Assembly: GCA_031253365.1 (NCBI GenBank)
Contig: JAIRWE010000190.1
Coordinates: forward strand, 1 to 12,955
From: Oscillospiraceae bacterium
Lineage (GTDB): Bacteria > Bacillota > Clostridia > Oscillospirales > Ruminococcaceae
DNA length: 12,955 bases
Reading direction: 5' to 3'
Shown: in pieces, positions 6,902 to 12,955 of the stretch
Layout: each line of letters starts with the position of its first letter
Numbering within the stretch: position 1 is the stretch's first letter
The notes under the pieces: generated by a model
Told to the model about the DNA's origin: nothing
What the model saw: only the letters and a program-made list of their open reading frames with translations
Databases searched by the model: none
Program-made: the position numbers and the translations under genes

Positions 6902-7744
6902 ATGAGCAAGATTATTACAATTACCAACCAAAAGGGGGGCGTAGGCAAAACGACCGTATGCGCCTCGCTTTGCGGTTGTTTTTCCATGATGGGCAAGTCC
7001 GTTCTCGCGATTGACCTTGACCCGCAGGGGAATCTCTCTTTCAGTTTGGGGGCGGACGTGACTTCGGGCAACTACACCATGTACAACGCGCTCAAGCACG
7101 AAGTCGGGATTTACGACATCATCCAGCACACCGAAGTCTGCGACATCGCCCCCGCCAACATAACCCTCTCCGCCTGCGAGCTTGAATTGACGTCCGTCGG
7201 GCGGGAACATATCCTCAAAGAACAAATTGACACCGTCGCCGCCGACTACGAGTATATTCTGATAGACACGCCGCCCGCGCTGTCGGTGCTTACCATAAAC
7301 GCGTATGTGGCTTCGGACTGGCTTATTATCCCCATGATAGCCGAAATCCTCTCGCTTCAAGGCTTCGCCCAGTTGAAAGAAACGATTTTCGCCATAAAGA
7401 AATACTATAACAAACCCCTTGAAGTTCGCGGAATACTGCTCAACCAGTATAATCCGCGACTTATCCTTACCAAGGAAGTGGAGGAGTTGGCGAACATTAT
7501 CGCGGAACAGCTCGACACCGACATTTTTGAACAAAAGATAACCTCCAGCGTGATAATCGCGGAAGCGCCCGCGCACGGCAAAACAATCACGAAATACGCG
7601 CCGCGCTCCAAATCGGCAAGGGAATTTTTCGACCTCGCCTACGAGGTTCTGGGGCTCGAAAAACCCGACCGCGTGGTAAAAAAATTGGGCAGGGGCAGAC
7701 CGCGTAAACACCAGGGGGACGAAATATCGGGTTATTATCGGTGA
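6902..7744 (+). CDS. ParA/Soj-family ATPase with an AT-hook-like C-terminal tail
   Basis: This 280-residue protein has all ParA/MinD-type motifs: deviant Walker A KGGVGKTT (11-18, signature K11 and catalytic K16), Walker A' DLDPQGN (38-44) and Walker B with IDTPP (121-125). The family dimerises on ATP, binds DNA non-specifically or a membrane, and positions plasmids, chromosomes or protein clusters. No MinD-style amphipathic C-terminus is visible. Instead the last about 25 residues contain LGRGRPRK (262-269), the RGRP core of an AT-hook. No ParB gene or parS-like sites are seen nearby. The start is ATG 6902, with AAAGGA 5 nt upstream, 51 nt after the cyclase gene, so it is probably in the same transcript and ends at the terminator just downstream. 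It is more likely a cargo-positioning orphan ParA than the chromosomal Soj. Confidence 0.9.
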   Translation: MSKIITITNQKGGVGKTTVCASLCGCFSMMGKSVLAIDLDPQGNLSFSLGADVTSGNYTMYNALKHEVGIYDIIQHTEVCDIAPANITLSACELELTSVGREHILKEQIDTVAADYEYILIDTPPALSVLTINAYVASDWLIIPMIAEILSLQGFAQLKETIFAIKKYYNKPLEVRGILLNQYNPRLILTKEVEELANIIAEQLDTDIFEQKITSSVIIAEAPAHGKTITKYAPRSKSAREFFDLAYEVLGLEKPDRVVKKLGRGRPRKHQGDEISGYYR

Positions 7745-7768
7745 TTTTTATTTTCTTACGGCACGAAA

Positions 7769-7802
7769 ACGGCGGAATTTTGTCCGCCGTAAAATTTTTT
7801 TT
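7769..7802 (+). terminator. Intrinsic terminator after the parA-like gene
   Basis: ACGGCGGA (7769-7776) pairs perfectly with TCCGCCGT (7783-7790) around a 6-nt loop. Four A's follow and then an 8-nt T run. It lies 24 nt after the stop codon and closes the PilZ-cyclase-ParA set. Confidence 0.8.
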
Positions 7803-7820
7803 ATTTTTTTCAAAAAACCG

Positions 7821-7850
7821 TTGACCAAGGGAAAAAAGCCATGATATAAT
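7821..7850 (+). promoter_or_regulatory. SigA-type promoter of the three-gene ABC transporter operon
   Basis: TTGACC (7821-7826) and TATAAT (7845-7850) are separated by 18 nt. A TGA precedes the -10 box, forming an extended -10. The expected start is near 7857, about 41 nt before the first ATG. Confidence 0.75.
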
Positions 7851-7897
7851 AACTGTATTAGTTCATGTAATACAAAGAGAAAGGAGCGGTAATACTC

Positions 7898-8566
7898 ATG
7901 GGTTTATCGAATTTTCTGCGCCGCGTAAACCGCGGCATTGCCTTGGGGCTGGCGTTGGTCGTCGGGTTGACCTGCTATCTGATTATCGACAACGTCGCCT
8001 TCAACGGCGAAAGGGAGGTCATAAGGCGGATTTTGGAGGACTACATTTCGGATATGAGCGGTTTTACCATCCTTCCGGAACAGTACACGGAAATAGGCTC
8101 CGAAGTGCCGGAATCCGTTATCGTGGATAAGATGAAGGAAAACGGCGTGTTGATTGACAAATATTTCTCAAACATCAACTACCGCGACATCGGGTCCGCA
8201 AAATTCTCAATCTCGCAAAGTTTGGAGCAGATACTGTATTCTAACGGAAAATCGGGGAACAAGGTCAAAAGTTGCGACGCCAAACTTACGCGGGTGAAAA
8301 GCATTAGAAAGCACGGGGCGAACCTCGTCACGGTGGAGGCCGTCGCCGACTTGACGATAGTGCGGACATTGGGAGCGGAAGCGTTGAACGTTTTTTACGC
8401 CGCCCCGTTTTACGGGGGCGGCGACATCCCCGCCGAATTGACCGAGCCGGCGAATATGGCTTTTACCATCCACAATTATGAATCATCGTTCACCTGCGAG
8501 ATGACAAAAAGCAACGGCGTCTGGAAGTTTTCCTACGTAGGAAATATATCGATAACGGTCAGATAA
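7898..8566 (+). CDS. Single-pass membrane protein with an extracytoplasmic domain, ABC-transporter accessory (function unknown)
   Basis: I do not recognise this 222-residue protein. A basic N-terminus (MGLSNFLRRVNR) leads into one hydrophobic helix at about 12-32. That is followed by an about 190-residue domain of mixed helix and strand that should lie outside the membrane. It holds two cysteines, C126 and C200, which could form a disulfide. The pattern of an N-terminal helical part then strands ending in GVWKFSYVGNISITV is compatible with an NTF2-like or SnoaL-like fold, but this is a guess. There is no lipobox. The start is ATG 7898, with AAAGGAG 11 nt upstream. Its stop lies 15 nt before the ABC ATPase gene, so it probably acts as a substrate-binding or assembly partner of that exporter (inference from context). 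Confidence 0.75.
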   Translation: MGLSNFLRRVNRGIALGLALVVGLTCYLIIDNVAFNGEREVIRRILEDYISDMSGFTILPEQYTEIGSEVPESVIVDKMKENGVLIDKYFSNINYRDIGSAKFSISQSLEQILYSNGKSGNKVKSCDAKLTRVKSIRKHGANLVTVEAVADLTIVRTLGAEALNVFYAAPFYGGGDIPAELTEPANMAFTIHNYESSFTCEMTKSNGVWKFSYVGNISITVR

Positions 8567-8581
8567 AGGAGGGGCGGCGCA

Positions 8582-9523
8582 ATGGAAACAGTTCTGAAAA
8601 TAGAAAATCTGACAAAAAAGTTCAACAAGCGCGTAATCTTGGACAATATCTCGCTTGACGCCTACGCGGGCGAGGTGTTCGGGTTTTTGGGTCCCAACGG
8701 CGCGGGAAAAACGACGACCATTAAAATCATCACCGGGCTTCTCGACGCGGACGGCGGCAAAGTCGAGATTAACGGGTTTGACGTCGGTAAACGGTTTGAA
8801 AAAGCCATGGAGAATATAGGCGCCATCGTCGAAAATCCCGAGCTGTACGGATACATGAGCGGTTTGCGGAATCTGCGCCAGTTCAAGCGTTTGAGGAACG
8901 GCGTAACCGAAGAAAGGCTTATGGAAACGGTTCGTTTCGTGGGGCTTGAAAACCGCATAAAAGACAAGGTAAAAAGGTATTCGCTGGGGATGAAACAACG
9001 GCTGGGCGTCGCTCAGGCGATACTTCACCGACCGCGGCTGCTTGTCCTCGACGAACCGACCAACGGGCTTGACCCCGCCGGAATAAAAGAATTGCGGGAC
9101 ATTCTCAAAAAACTCGCCCACGAGGACGGGGCGGCGGTGTTCGTGTCCAGCCATCTGCTTTCCGAAATGGAGATGATGTGCGACCGCGTGGGGATAATAT
9201 CGCAAGGGTGTCTGATAGCCGTAAAACCGATTAAAGAGCTGATGGCGCAGGCTGCGGGCGATATGGTTTACCGGTTCACGGTAAGGTCGGTGGAAAAAGC
9301 GCTGAAAATAATCGCCTCCATGGAAGAAATACCTTCCGAAAGCATACGGGAATCCGGCGAGCGGCATTTCGACGTATGCGTGGAAAGCGAGGAAACGATT
9401 GCTCAGATAACGGCGAAGCTGGCGGGCGCGGGCATAGGGATTACGGGCGTGGCGCCGCTGGAAAAGAGCTTGGAAGACATCTTCATGGAAATTACCGGCA
9501 AAGGGGGGAATCAAATTGCGTAA
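8582..9523 (+). CDS. ABC-2 type transporter ATP-binding protein
   Basis: This 313-residue ATPase has Walker A GPNGAGKTT (37-45), signature YSLGMKQR (133-140), Walker B LLVLDE (153-158) with D-loop NGLD (161-164), and H-loop H191. The Q-loop position reads IGAIVENPELYGYMSG. Glu replaces Gln there, as is common in the BcrA/lantibiotic-immunity type of ABC exporter ATPase. About 90 residues of C-terminal regulatory domain follow, ending MEITGKGGNQIA. It energises the permease encoded immediately downstream, whose start codon overlaps this gene by 8 nt, indicating translational coupling. The start is ATG 8582, with AAAGGAGG upstream. The substrate cannot be deduced; peptide antibiotics, lipids or polysaccharides are all possible. 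Confidence 0.95.
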   Translation: METVLKIENLTKKFNKRVILDNISLDAYAGEVFGFLGPNGAGKTTTIKIITGLLDADGGKVEINGFDVGKRFEKAMENIGAIVENPELYGYMSGLRNLRQFKRLRNGVTEERLMETVRFVGLENRIKDKVKRYSLGMKQRLGVAQAILHRPRLLVLDEPTNGLDPAGIKELRDILKKLAHEDGAAVFVSSHLLSEMEMMCDRVGIISQGCLIAVKPIKELMAQAAGDMVYRFTVRSVEKALKIIASMEEIPSESIRESGERHFDVCVESEETIAQITAKLAGAGIGITGVAPLEKSLEDIFMEITGKGGNQIA

Positions 9524-10991
9524 GCTGATAAACGTAATAATAAACGAGTATGTCAAGATTTTATTGAAACTGTCGACAATCGTCATGCTCATCGCCGTTT
9601 TTTTGGTGGCGCTGGCATATAACGGCATAATGCTTATAACCAACAGGATGCAGCAAAAGTGGTTCATTAACATTGACGCATATTACGGAACCTATGACGA
9701 CCAAATCGCCAGGTTGAAATCGTCGAAATCCGAAGGCTGGGAAACGCAGGTGGAAATCCTGACCTATCTCAAAGACAACGATATACCGCAAAATTATCTG
9801 GACGACGACCATTGGATGCAAACGGCTGTCTACGCCATGTTCGATAAAAAGGACGAAGCCAAGGCGTTTTCGGAAGCAGGGGAAACAAAAAAGGCGGATA
9901 AAGCGCTCAAAACGGCGGACGAGTTTGAAAAGGCGGTCGCCGCCCGGGACTGGAAGGCGTACAACAGGGCAAACGTCATGGTGGCGCAAGCCAACCTCGA
10001 TAATAACGACTATTCGGGGGTAAAATCCACGTATTGGCGCACGGACGAATATTTTGAGGTTTTGCTTTGGCGGGCGCAATACCAGGCGGAACACGAAATC
10101 CCGCCCATTGAAACGCACTGGAAGAATCGGCTGCTCTCCGGCGTCATGTCCCAAAAGTGTTCGCTTGTCGGGTTAACCGTCGTCCCCGAAGCCGAGCGGG
10201 ACAGGGAAGCGATAGCCAAAGCGGAAAGAAAGATTATGCTTTGGGAATACAGGCTTGAAAACGATATAAGAGTCGACTCTTCGGAATACGGCGGCATTAC
10301 GAGTCAGGTCGACGACTCTTCCACAAGTACGGGGTTCGGGTTCTGGCGCGTGTTCGCCGGGACGCCGAGGGGGATAACCTTTATCAGCGTAATGATAATC
10401 ATCATCGCGGGGAGCGTTATTTCCTCCGAGTTTTCAACGGGTACGATAAAATACCTGCTTGTCAACCCCGTAAAGAGATATAAAATATTCATCGCGAAAT
10501 ACGTTTCGGTTTTGTCGTTCGCTTTTTTGATGCTGTTTGCCTATTATTTATTCAACGTGCTTTTATCGGGGCTCATCTTCGGGTTCGACGATTTGGGCGC
10601 CCCGTACCTGTATGTGTCGAACGGCGAGGTCGCGGAAGGTTCAAGTTTCCTGTTCGTCGCCTCAAAGTACCTCATAGCGAGCGTGGGGATGATTTGTATG
10701 GCGACCCTGTCCTTCGCCGTATCCTCGTTGGCGAGGAGTTCCGCCCTTTCAATCGGCTTAGGCGTTTTCCTGTACCTGTCCGGTTACAGCGTCGCGGCTG
10801 TTATGAGCGGGCTGGATATCGATTTCGGAAGGTATATCATCTTCGCCAACCTTGAACTCAACGAAATTTCCGAGGGAATAAGCCTGTTCAAGGGGCAAAC
10901 GCTGACCTTCGCCATCGCCGTCATAGGGGTGTACATGACGGTATTCCTCCTCACGGCATGGGACGGCTTTGTACGCAGGGACGTCAAATAA
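9516..10991 (+). CDS. ABC-2 type permease with a large extracytoplasmic loop
   Basis: This 491-residue permease has a first helix at about 21-41, then about 240 mostly hydrophilic residues (about 42-285). A membrane core follows with helices near 287-304, 330-356, 382-404, 408-430 and 464-482. The segment SSEFSTGTIKYLLVNPVKRY (303-322) is the coupling region typical of ABC-2 exporters (xEFxxGTxxxLLxxPxxR). The big loop is helix-rich and charged (such as AKAFSEAGETKKADKALKTA), suggesting a helical-bundle domain outside the cell. The start is TTG 9516, preceded by GGGGGG 7 nt upstream and overlapping the ATPase stop by 8 nt. The preceding single-pass protein and the ATPase complete the probable complex. 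The gene ends before a strong hairpin. Confidence 0.9.
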   Translation: MRKLINVIINEYVKILLKLSTIVMLIAVFLVALAYNGIMLITNRMQQKWFINIDAYYGTYDDQIARLKSSKSEGWETQVEILTYLKDNDIPQNYLDDDHWMQTAVYAMFDKKDEAKAFSEAGETKKADKALKTADEFEKAVAARDWKAYNRANVMVAQANLDNNDYSGVKSTYWRTDEYFEVLLWRAQYQAEHEIPPIETHWKNRLLSGVMSQKCSLVGLTVVPEAERDREAIAKAERKIMLWEYRLENDIRVDSSEYGGITSQVDDSSTSTGFGFWRVFAGTPRGITFISVMIIIIAGSVISSEFSTGTIKYLLVNPVKRYKIFIAKYVSVLSFAFLMLFAYYLFNVLLSGLIFGFDDLGAPYLYVSNGEVAEGSSFLFVASKYLIASVGMICMATLSFAVSSLARSSALSIGLGVFLYLSGYSVAAVMSGLDIDFGRYIIFANLELNEISEGISLFKGQTLTFAIAVIGVYMTVFLLTAWDGFVRRDVK

Positions 10992-11004
10992 AACGCGGTT
11001 ACCG

Positions 11005-11065
11005 CAAAAAATAAAATACTTTCATTGGATTAAAAAAATTTTTAATGAAAGTATTTTATTTTTTG
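11005..11065. terminator. Perfect 22-bp inverted repeat, likely bidirectional terminator
   Basis: Positions 11005-11026 are the exact reverse complement of 11044-11065. The 17-nt spacer contains a run of A's followed by a run of T's that could extend the pairing. The left arm starts with an A-rich tract and the right arm ends in ATTTTATTTTTTG, so the mRNA would form a long AU-rich hairpin ending in a U-tract, in either direction. It lies 13 nt after the permease stop and closes the transporter operon. A small hairpin, GCGG-TTA-CCGC (10995-11005), touches its left edge. Confidence 0.8.
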
Positions 11066-11073
11066 TCGATATA

Positions 11074-11082
11074 TGTTATAAT
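11074..11082 (+). promoter_or_regulatory. Extended -10 promoter of the cobU-like/pilT pair
   Basis: TGTTATAAT (11074-11082) is a perfect extended -10 element (TGn-TATAAT), giving a start near 11089 and a leader of about 28 nt. No good -35 is seen at 17 nt (TTTTAT, 11054-11059), and that position lies inside the right arm of the upstream inverted repeat. Confidence 0.6.
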
Positions 11083-11116
11083 TATTAAAAAATACTGAAA
11101 GGGCAGGGTGTTTTCA

Positions 11117-11659
11117 ATGGCGAAAATAGCTTTTATTACAGGTGGGACAGGCGGGAAGGCGCGGTGGGCGATAACCAATTACGCGCCGTTCGACAATGTC
11201 CTGTACATGGTTATCTCCGACGAACTCGACGAAGATACCGCCAAGAGGGTCAATTACAGCTGCGAAAAGCATAACATAGAATGGGACATAAGGCTTTCCG
11301 CGGATAACCTCGCCGAAATGGCGGAGGGGCGCAAATTTTCAATCCTTGACAACTTAGGCGCGTTTGTCAGCCGCATCGCGGCAAACAAATGCCCCAATCC
11401 CGACGACATGGACAACAACGTGAGGCGGGAAATCGAAAAAAAAGCGATTGAAGAAATCGAAGAGTTGATGGAAACCGTAAAGGCATCAAGCGGGAATCTT
11501 ACCATCATTTCAACCGAACTCGGGTTTTGCCCGGTCCCGAGAGAAAAAGAACAGCGCTGGTTCAGGGAAATCCTCGGAAACGTGAATCAAAGGATTGCCA
11601 ATCTGTGCAACGAGGTATACCTCTCGACAAGCGGAGTCACTTTCAAAATCAAAGGTTAA
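11117..11659 (+). CDS. CobU-like protein (adenosylcobinamide kinase/guanylyltransferase fold), probably inactive
   Basis: This 180-residue protein has the length and layout of CobU/CobP, which phosphorylates adenosylcobinamide and guanylylates the product during cobalamin assembly. The C-terminal half matches well: TIISTELGFCPVPREKEQRW (129-148; compare VSNEVGxGIVP), then NQRIANLCNEVYLSTSGVTFKIKG-type residues to the end. The N-terminus starts IAFITGG, but the P-loop reads GGTGGKARWA where CobU has GGARSGKSRxAE. It is one residue shorter and lacks the Ser/Thr after Lys. The region that should hold the guanylylated His (RIxxHRxxR) reads RVNYSCEKH, with no His at that place. No other cobalamin genes are in the window. 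The start is ATG 11117, with AGGG 8 nt upstream; a GTG at 11108 has a poorly spaced ribosome binding site. It is co-oriented with pilT, 29 nt away. Confidence 0.7.
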   Translation: MAKIAFITGGTGGKARWAITNYAPFDNVLYMVISDELDEDTAKRVNYSCEKHNIEWDIRLSADNLAEMAEGRKFSILDNLGAFVSRIAANKCPNPDDMDNNVRREIEKKAIEEIEELMETVKASSGNLTIISTELGFCPVPREKEQRWFREILGNVNQRIANLCNEVYLSTSGVTFKIKG

Positions 11660-11688
11660 ACAAAATTTAAGAAAGGATACTTTAAACC

Positions 11689-12735
11689 ATGACTTTTGAG
11701 GAATTTGTAATCAGCGCGAGGGAACATAAGGCTTCCGACATACACATGACGGTAGATAAGCCCACCGTGTTCCGCGTCAACGGCGATTTGACGGAAATAG
11801 AGGGGTTAAGCGATATTCCCGTGAACAACCGCTTGATTTTGTCTTTGCTGAACGCCGACCAGGAGGAAAAGCTCAACGCGGGGAACGACGTCGAGTTTGT
11901 TATTGAGCTGAGCGACGGGAACAGGCAGCGCGTCAACGTCTACCGCCAAATGGGCAGGCTCGCGTGCGCCATTCGTCTGCTCAACAGCGTAATCCCCACG
12001 CTTGAAGAACTTAATCTGCCGGTTATTCTCAATGACTTGGCGACGAAAAAGAGCGGGCTGATATTGGTTACGGGCACTTCGGGAAGCGGGAAAACCACGA
12101 CGCTTTCAATAATCCTCAACCATATTAACCATAACCGCCCCTGCCATATCATAACGCTTGAAGACCCGGTGGAATACCGCTACGAACCGGAAACGGCGAC
12201 TATTCACCAACGTGAAATCGGGAGCGACGTGAAGGACTTTCAAACCGCGTTAAAGCATACTCTGCGCGAAGACCCGGACGTTATACTGGTCGGGGAAATG
12301 CGCGATTATGAAACGATGCAGCTGACCATAACCGCCGCCGAAACGGGGCACTTCGTTCTCGCCACGCTGCACACGAGGGGCGCCATTCACACCGTGAACC
12401 GTATAGTGGACGCCTGCCCGCCCAATATCCAGCACCAGATTTTGGTTCAGCTGTCGCAGATTTTGGAGGCCATTATATCGCAACAGCTCCTTCCGCTGAA
12501 AAACGGAAAAGGCAGGGTCGCGGCGCTTGAAGTTATGATTGGCAACGATGCCGTGAAAAACATGATTCGCTCCAATAAGTGCCACCAACTCGAAACCGCT
12601 TTGCAGCAAGGCAAAAGCGCGGGTATGTGTACGATGGACGACGCGATTATCGACCTTTACCGCCAGGATTTAATCACGAGGGAAACCGCGATGGCGTTCG
12701 CGTATGACAGGCTTAACATGGCGACAAAATTCTAA
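11689..12735 (+). CDS. pilT: PilT-type retraction ATPase (type IV pilus twitching motility protein)
   Basis: This 348-residue hexameric secretion ATPase has PilT length. It starts with the PilT N-terminal domain (ARxHKASDIHM-type opening, residues 10-20). Then come Walker A GTSGSGKTT (129-137), the Asp box with TLEDPVEY (156-163), Walker B in DPDVILVGEMRD (195-206) and the His box HFVLATLHTRGA (221-232). The retraction-specific AIRNLIRE motif appears as A288-V-K-N-M-I-R-S295, a near match, which favours PilT over PilB or GspE; the zinc-binding cysteines of PilB are also lacking. PilT depolymerises the pilus for twitching, DNA uptake or surface sensing. The start is ATG 11689, with AAAGGA 11 nt upstream. 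No pilin, PilB or PilC genes are in the window, so the pilus genes must lie elsewhere. Confidence 0.93.
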   Translation: MTFEEFVISAREHKASDIHMTVDKPTVFRVNGDLTEIEGLSDIPVNNRLILSLLNADQEEKLNAGNDVEFVIELSDGNRQRVNVYRQMGRLACAIRLLNSVIPTLEELNLPVILNDLATKKSGLILVTGTSGSGKTTTLSIILNHINHNRPCHIITLEDPVEYRYEPETATIHQREIGSDVKDFQTALKHTLREDPDVILVGEMRDYETMQLTITAAETGHFVLATLHTRGAIHTVNRIVDACPPNIQHQILVQLSQILEAIISQQLLPLKNGKGRVAALEVMIGNDAVKNMIRSNKCHQLETALQQGKSAGMCTMDDAIIDLYRQDLITRETAMAFAYDRLNMATKF

Positions 12736-12740
12736 AAGCC

Positions 12741-12775
12741 CGGGGCGGGGCGTGTGTTCGCGCGCGCCCTCCCCG
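12741..12775 (+). terminator. Possible GC-rich terminator hairpin after pilT
   Basis: CGGGGCGGGGCGTG (12741-12754) can pair with the C-rich arm ending CCTCCCCG (to 12775), with one mismatch and one bulge. CGG and only four T's follow, so the U-tract is weak. It may instead be a stability hairpin. Confidence 0.4.
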
Positions 12776-12810
12776 CGGTTTTGCCGCGAAGCGACGAAGA
12801 CGGGGGCGTT

Positions 12811-12955
12811 ATGGATATTAAGGGCTTCACCTACGGCTATTCGGGCAGGCGGGGGGACTTTCGCTCGCCGAAAGCGGTCCGGTCGCAGGAATTGCTGTAC
12901 GACATCGGAATCAACTGGCTTTGCCTCGCCGTCGTCAACCACCAGAAAAACTTTT
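12811..12955 (+). CDS. Probable glycoside hydrolase-like TIM-barrel protein (N-terminal 48 codons only)
   Basis: The gene is cut by the right edge of the window. The visible peptide begins MDIKGFTYGYSGRRGDFRS and continues with LLYDIGINWLCLAVVNHQKNF. An opening 'KGFTYGxxxxRGDxRS' followed by 'xxGxNWxCLAVVNxQK' resembles the first beta strand and helix of GH113-like beta-mannanase/glycosidase TIM barrels found in Clostridia. There is no signal peptide, so it would be cytoplasmic. The start is ATG 12811, with GGGGG upstream; an in-frame TTG at 12781 is possible but less well supported. It is separated from pilT by 75 nt holding a GC-rich hairpin, so co-transcription is uncertain. The family assignment is from memory of motifs and is tentative. 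Confidence 0.55.
   Translation, partial: MDIKGFTYGYSGRRGDFRSPKAVRSQELLYDIGINWLCLAVVNHQKNF

Noticed and set aside
6902..7744. ParA gene as part of a plasmid partition locus
   Set aside because: No ParB-like gene or parS-like repeats were seen, and the surroundings are chromosomal motility genes.
8483..9673. 396-codon open frame on the minus strand
   Set aside because: It lies opposite the ABC ATPase, which has all its motifs. The translation is rich in His/Arg/Phe, as expected of a shadow frame, and no family motif is visible.
10269..10321. Short direct/inverted copies of GTCGAC and CGACTCTTC inside the permease gene
   Set aside because: They encode an ordinary Asp/Ser-rich stretch of the loop and are short enough to be chance.
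11005..11065. Inverted repeat as transposon ends or a miniature mobile element
   Set aside because: The arms are only 17 nt apart, with no target-site duplication and no transposase. A terminator between two genes explains it better.

Overview
The window looks like chromosomal DNA from a motile, low-to-mid GC Gram-positive bacterium, most likely a member of the Clostridia. Three things point there: AGGAG-type ribosome binding sites before nearly every gene, near-consensus SigA promoters (TTGnnn-17/18-TATAAT), and the flgB-flgC-fliE-fliF-fliG order typical of Firmicutes fla/che operons. No sequence search was possible, so all family calls rest on motifs read from the translations.

Left third (1-3923, minus strand): the start of a flagellar basal-body operon. 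Reading right to left, there is an unrecognised two-helix membrane protein (3923-3189), a strong SigA-type promoter, then flgB, a 47-bp-period tandem repeat in the flgB-flgC gap, flgC, fliE, fliF and the first 22 codons of fliG. Together these encode proximal rod subunits, the MS-ring/rod junction, the MS ring and the first C-ring protein.

Centre (3924-7744): a 205-bp divergent promoter region, then a plus-strand set of a YcgR-like PilZ protein with altered c-di-GMP-binding motifs, a membrane Cache-HAMP-PAS-GGDEF diguanylate cyclase, and an orphan ParA-family ATPase with an AT-hook-like basic tail. It is closed by an intrinsic terminator. Next to the flagellar operon, this reads as a c-di-GMP module for motility or surface behaviour plus a polar or nucleoid positioning ATPase (inference).

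Right-centre (7821-11065): a separately promoted three-gene operon with a single-pass membrane protein bearing an extracytoplasmic domain, an ABC-2 ATPase, and a permease with an unusually large (about 240-residue) loop after its first helix. It ends in a perfect 22-bp inverted repeat.

Right end (11074-12955): an extended -10 promoter next to that hairpin drives a CobU-like protein that seems to have lost both its P-loop and its guanylylated histidine. It is followed 29 bp later by a PilT-type retraction ATPase. The window ends in the start of a probable glycoside hydrolase-like gene.

The most interesting leads are the CobU-like pseudoenzyme paired with pilT, the degenerate PilZ protein beside an active-looking cyclase and an AT-hook ParA, and the flgB-flgC tandem repeat.
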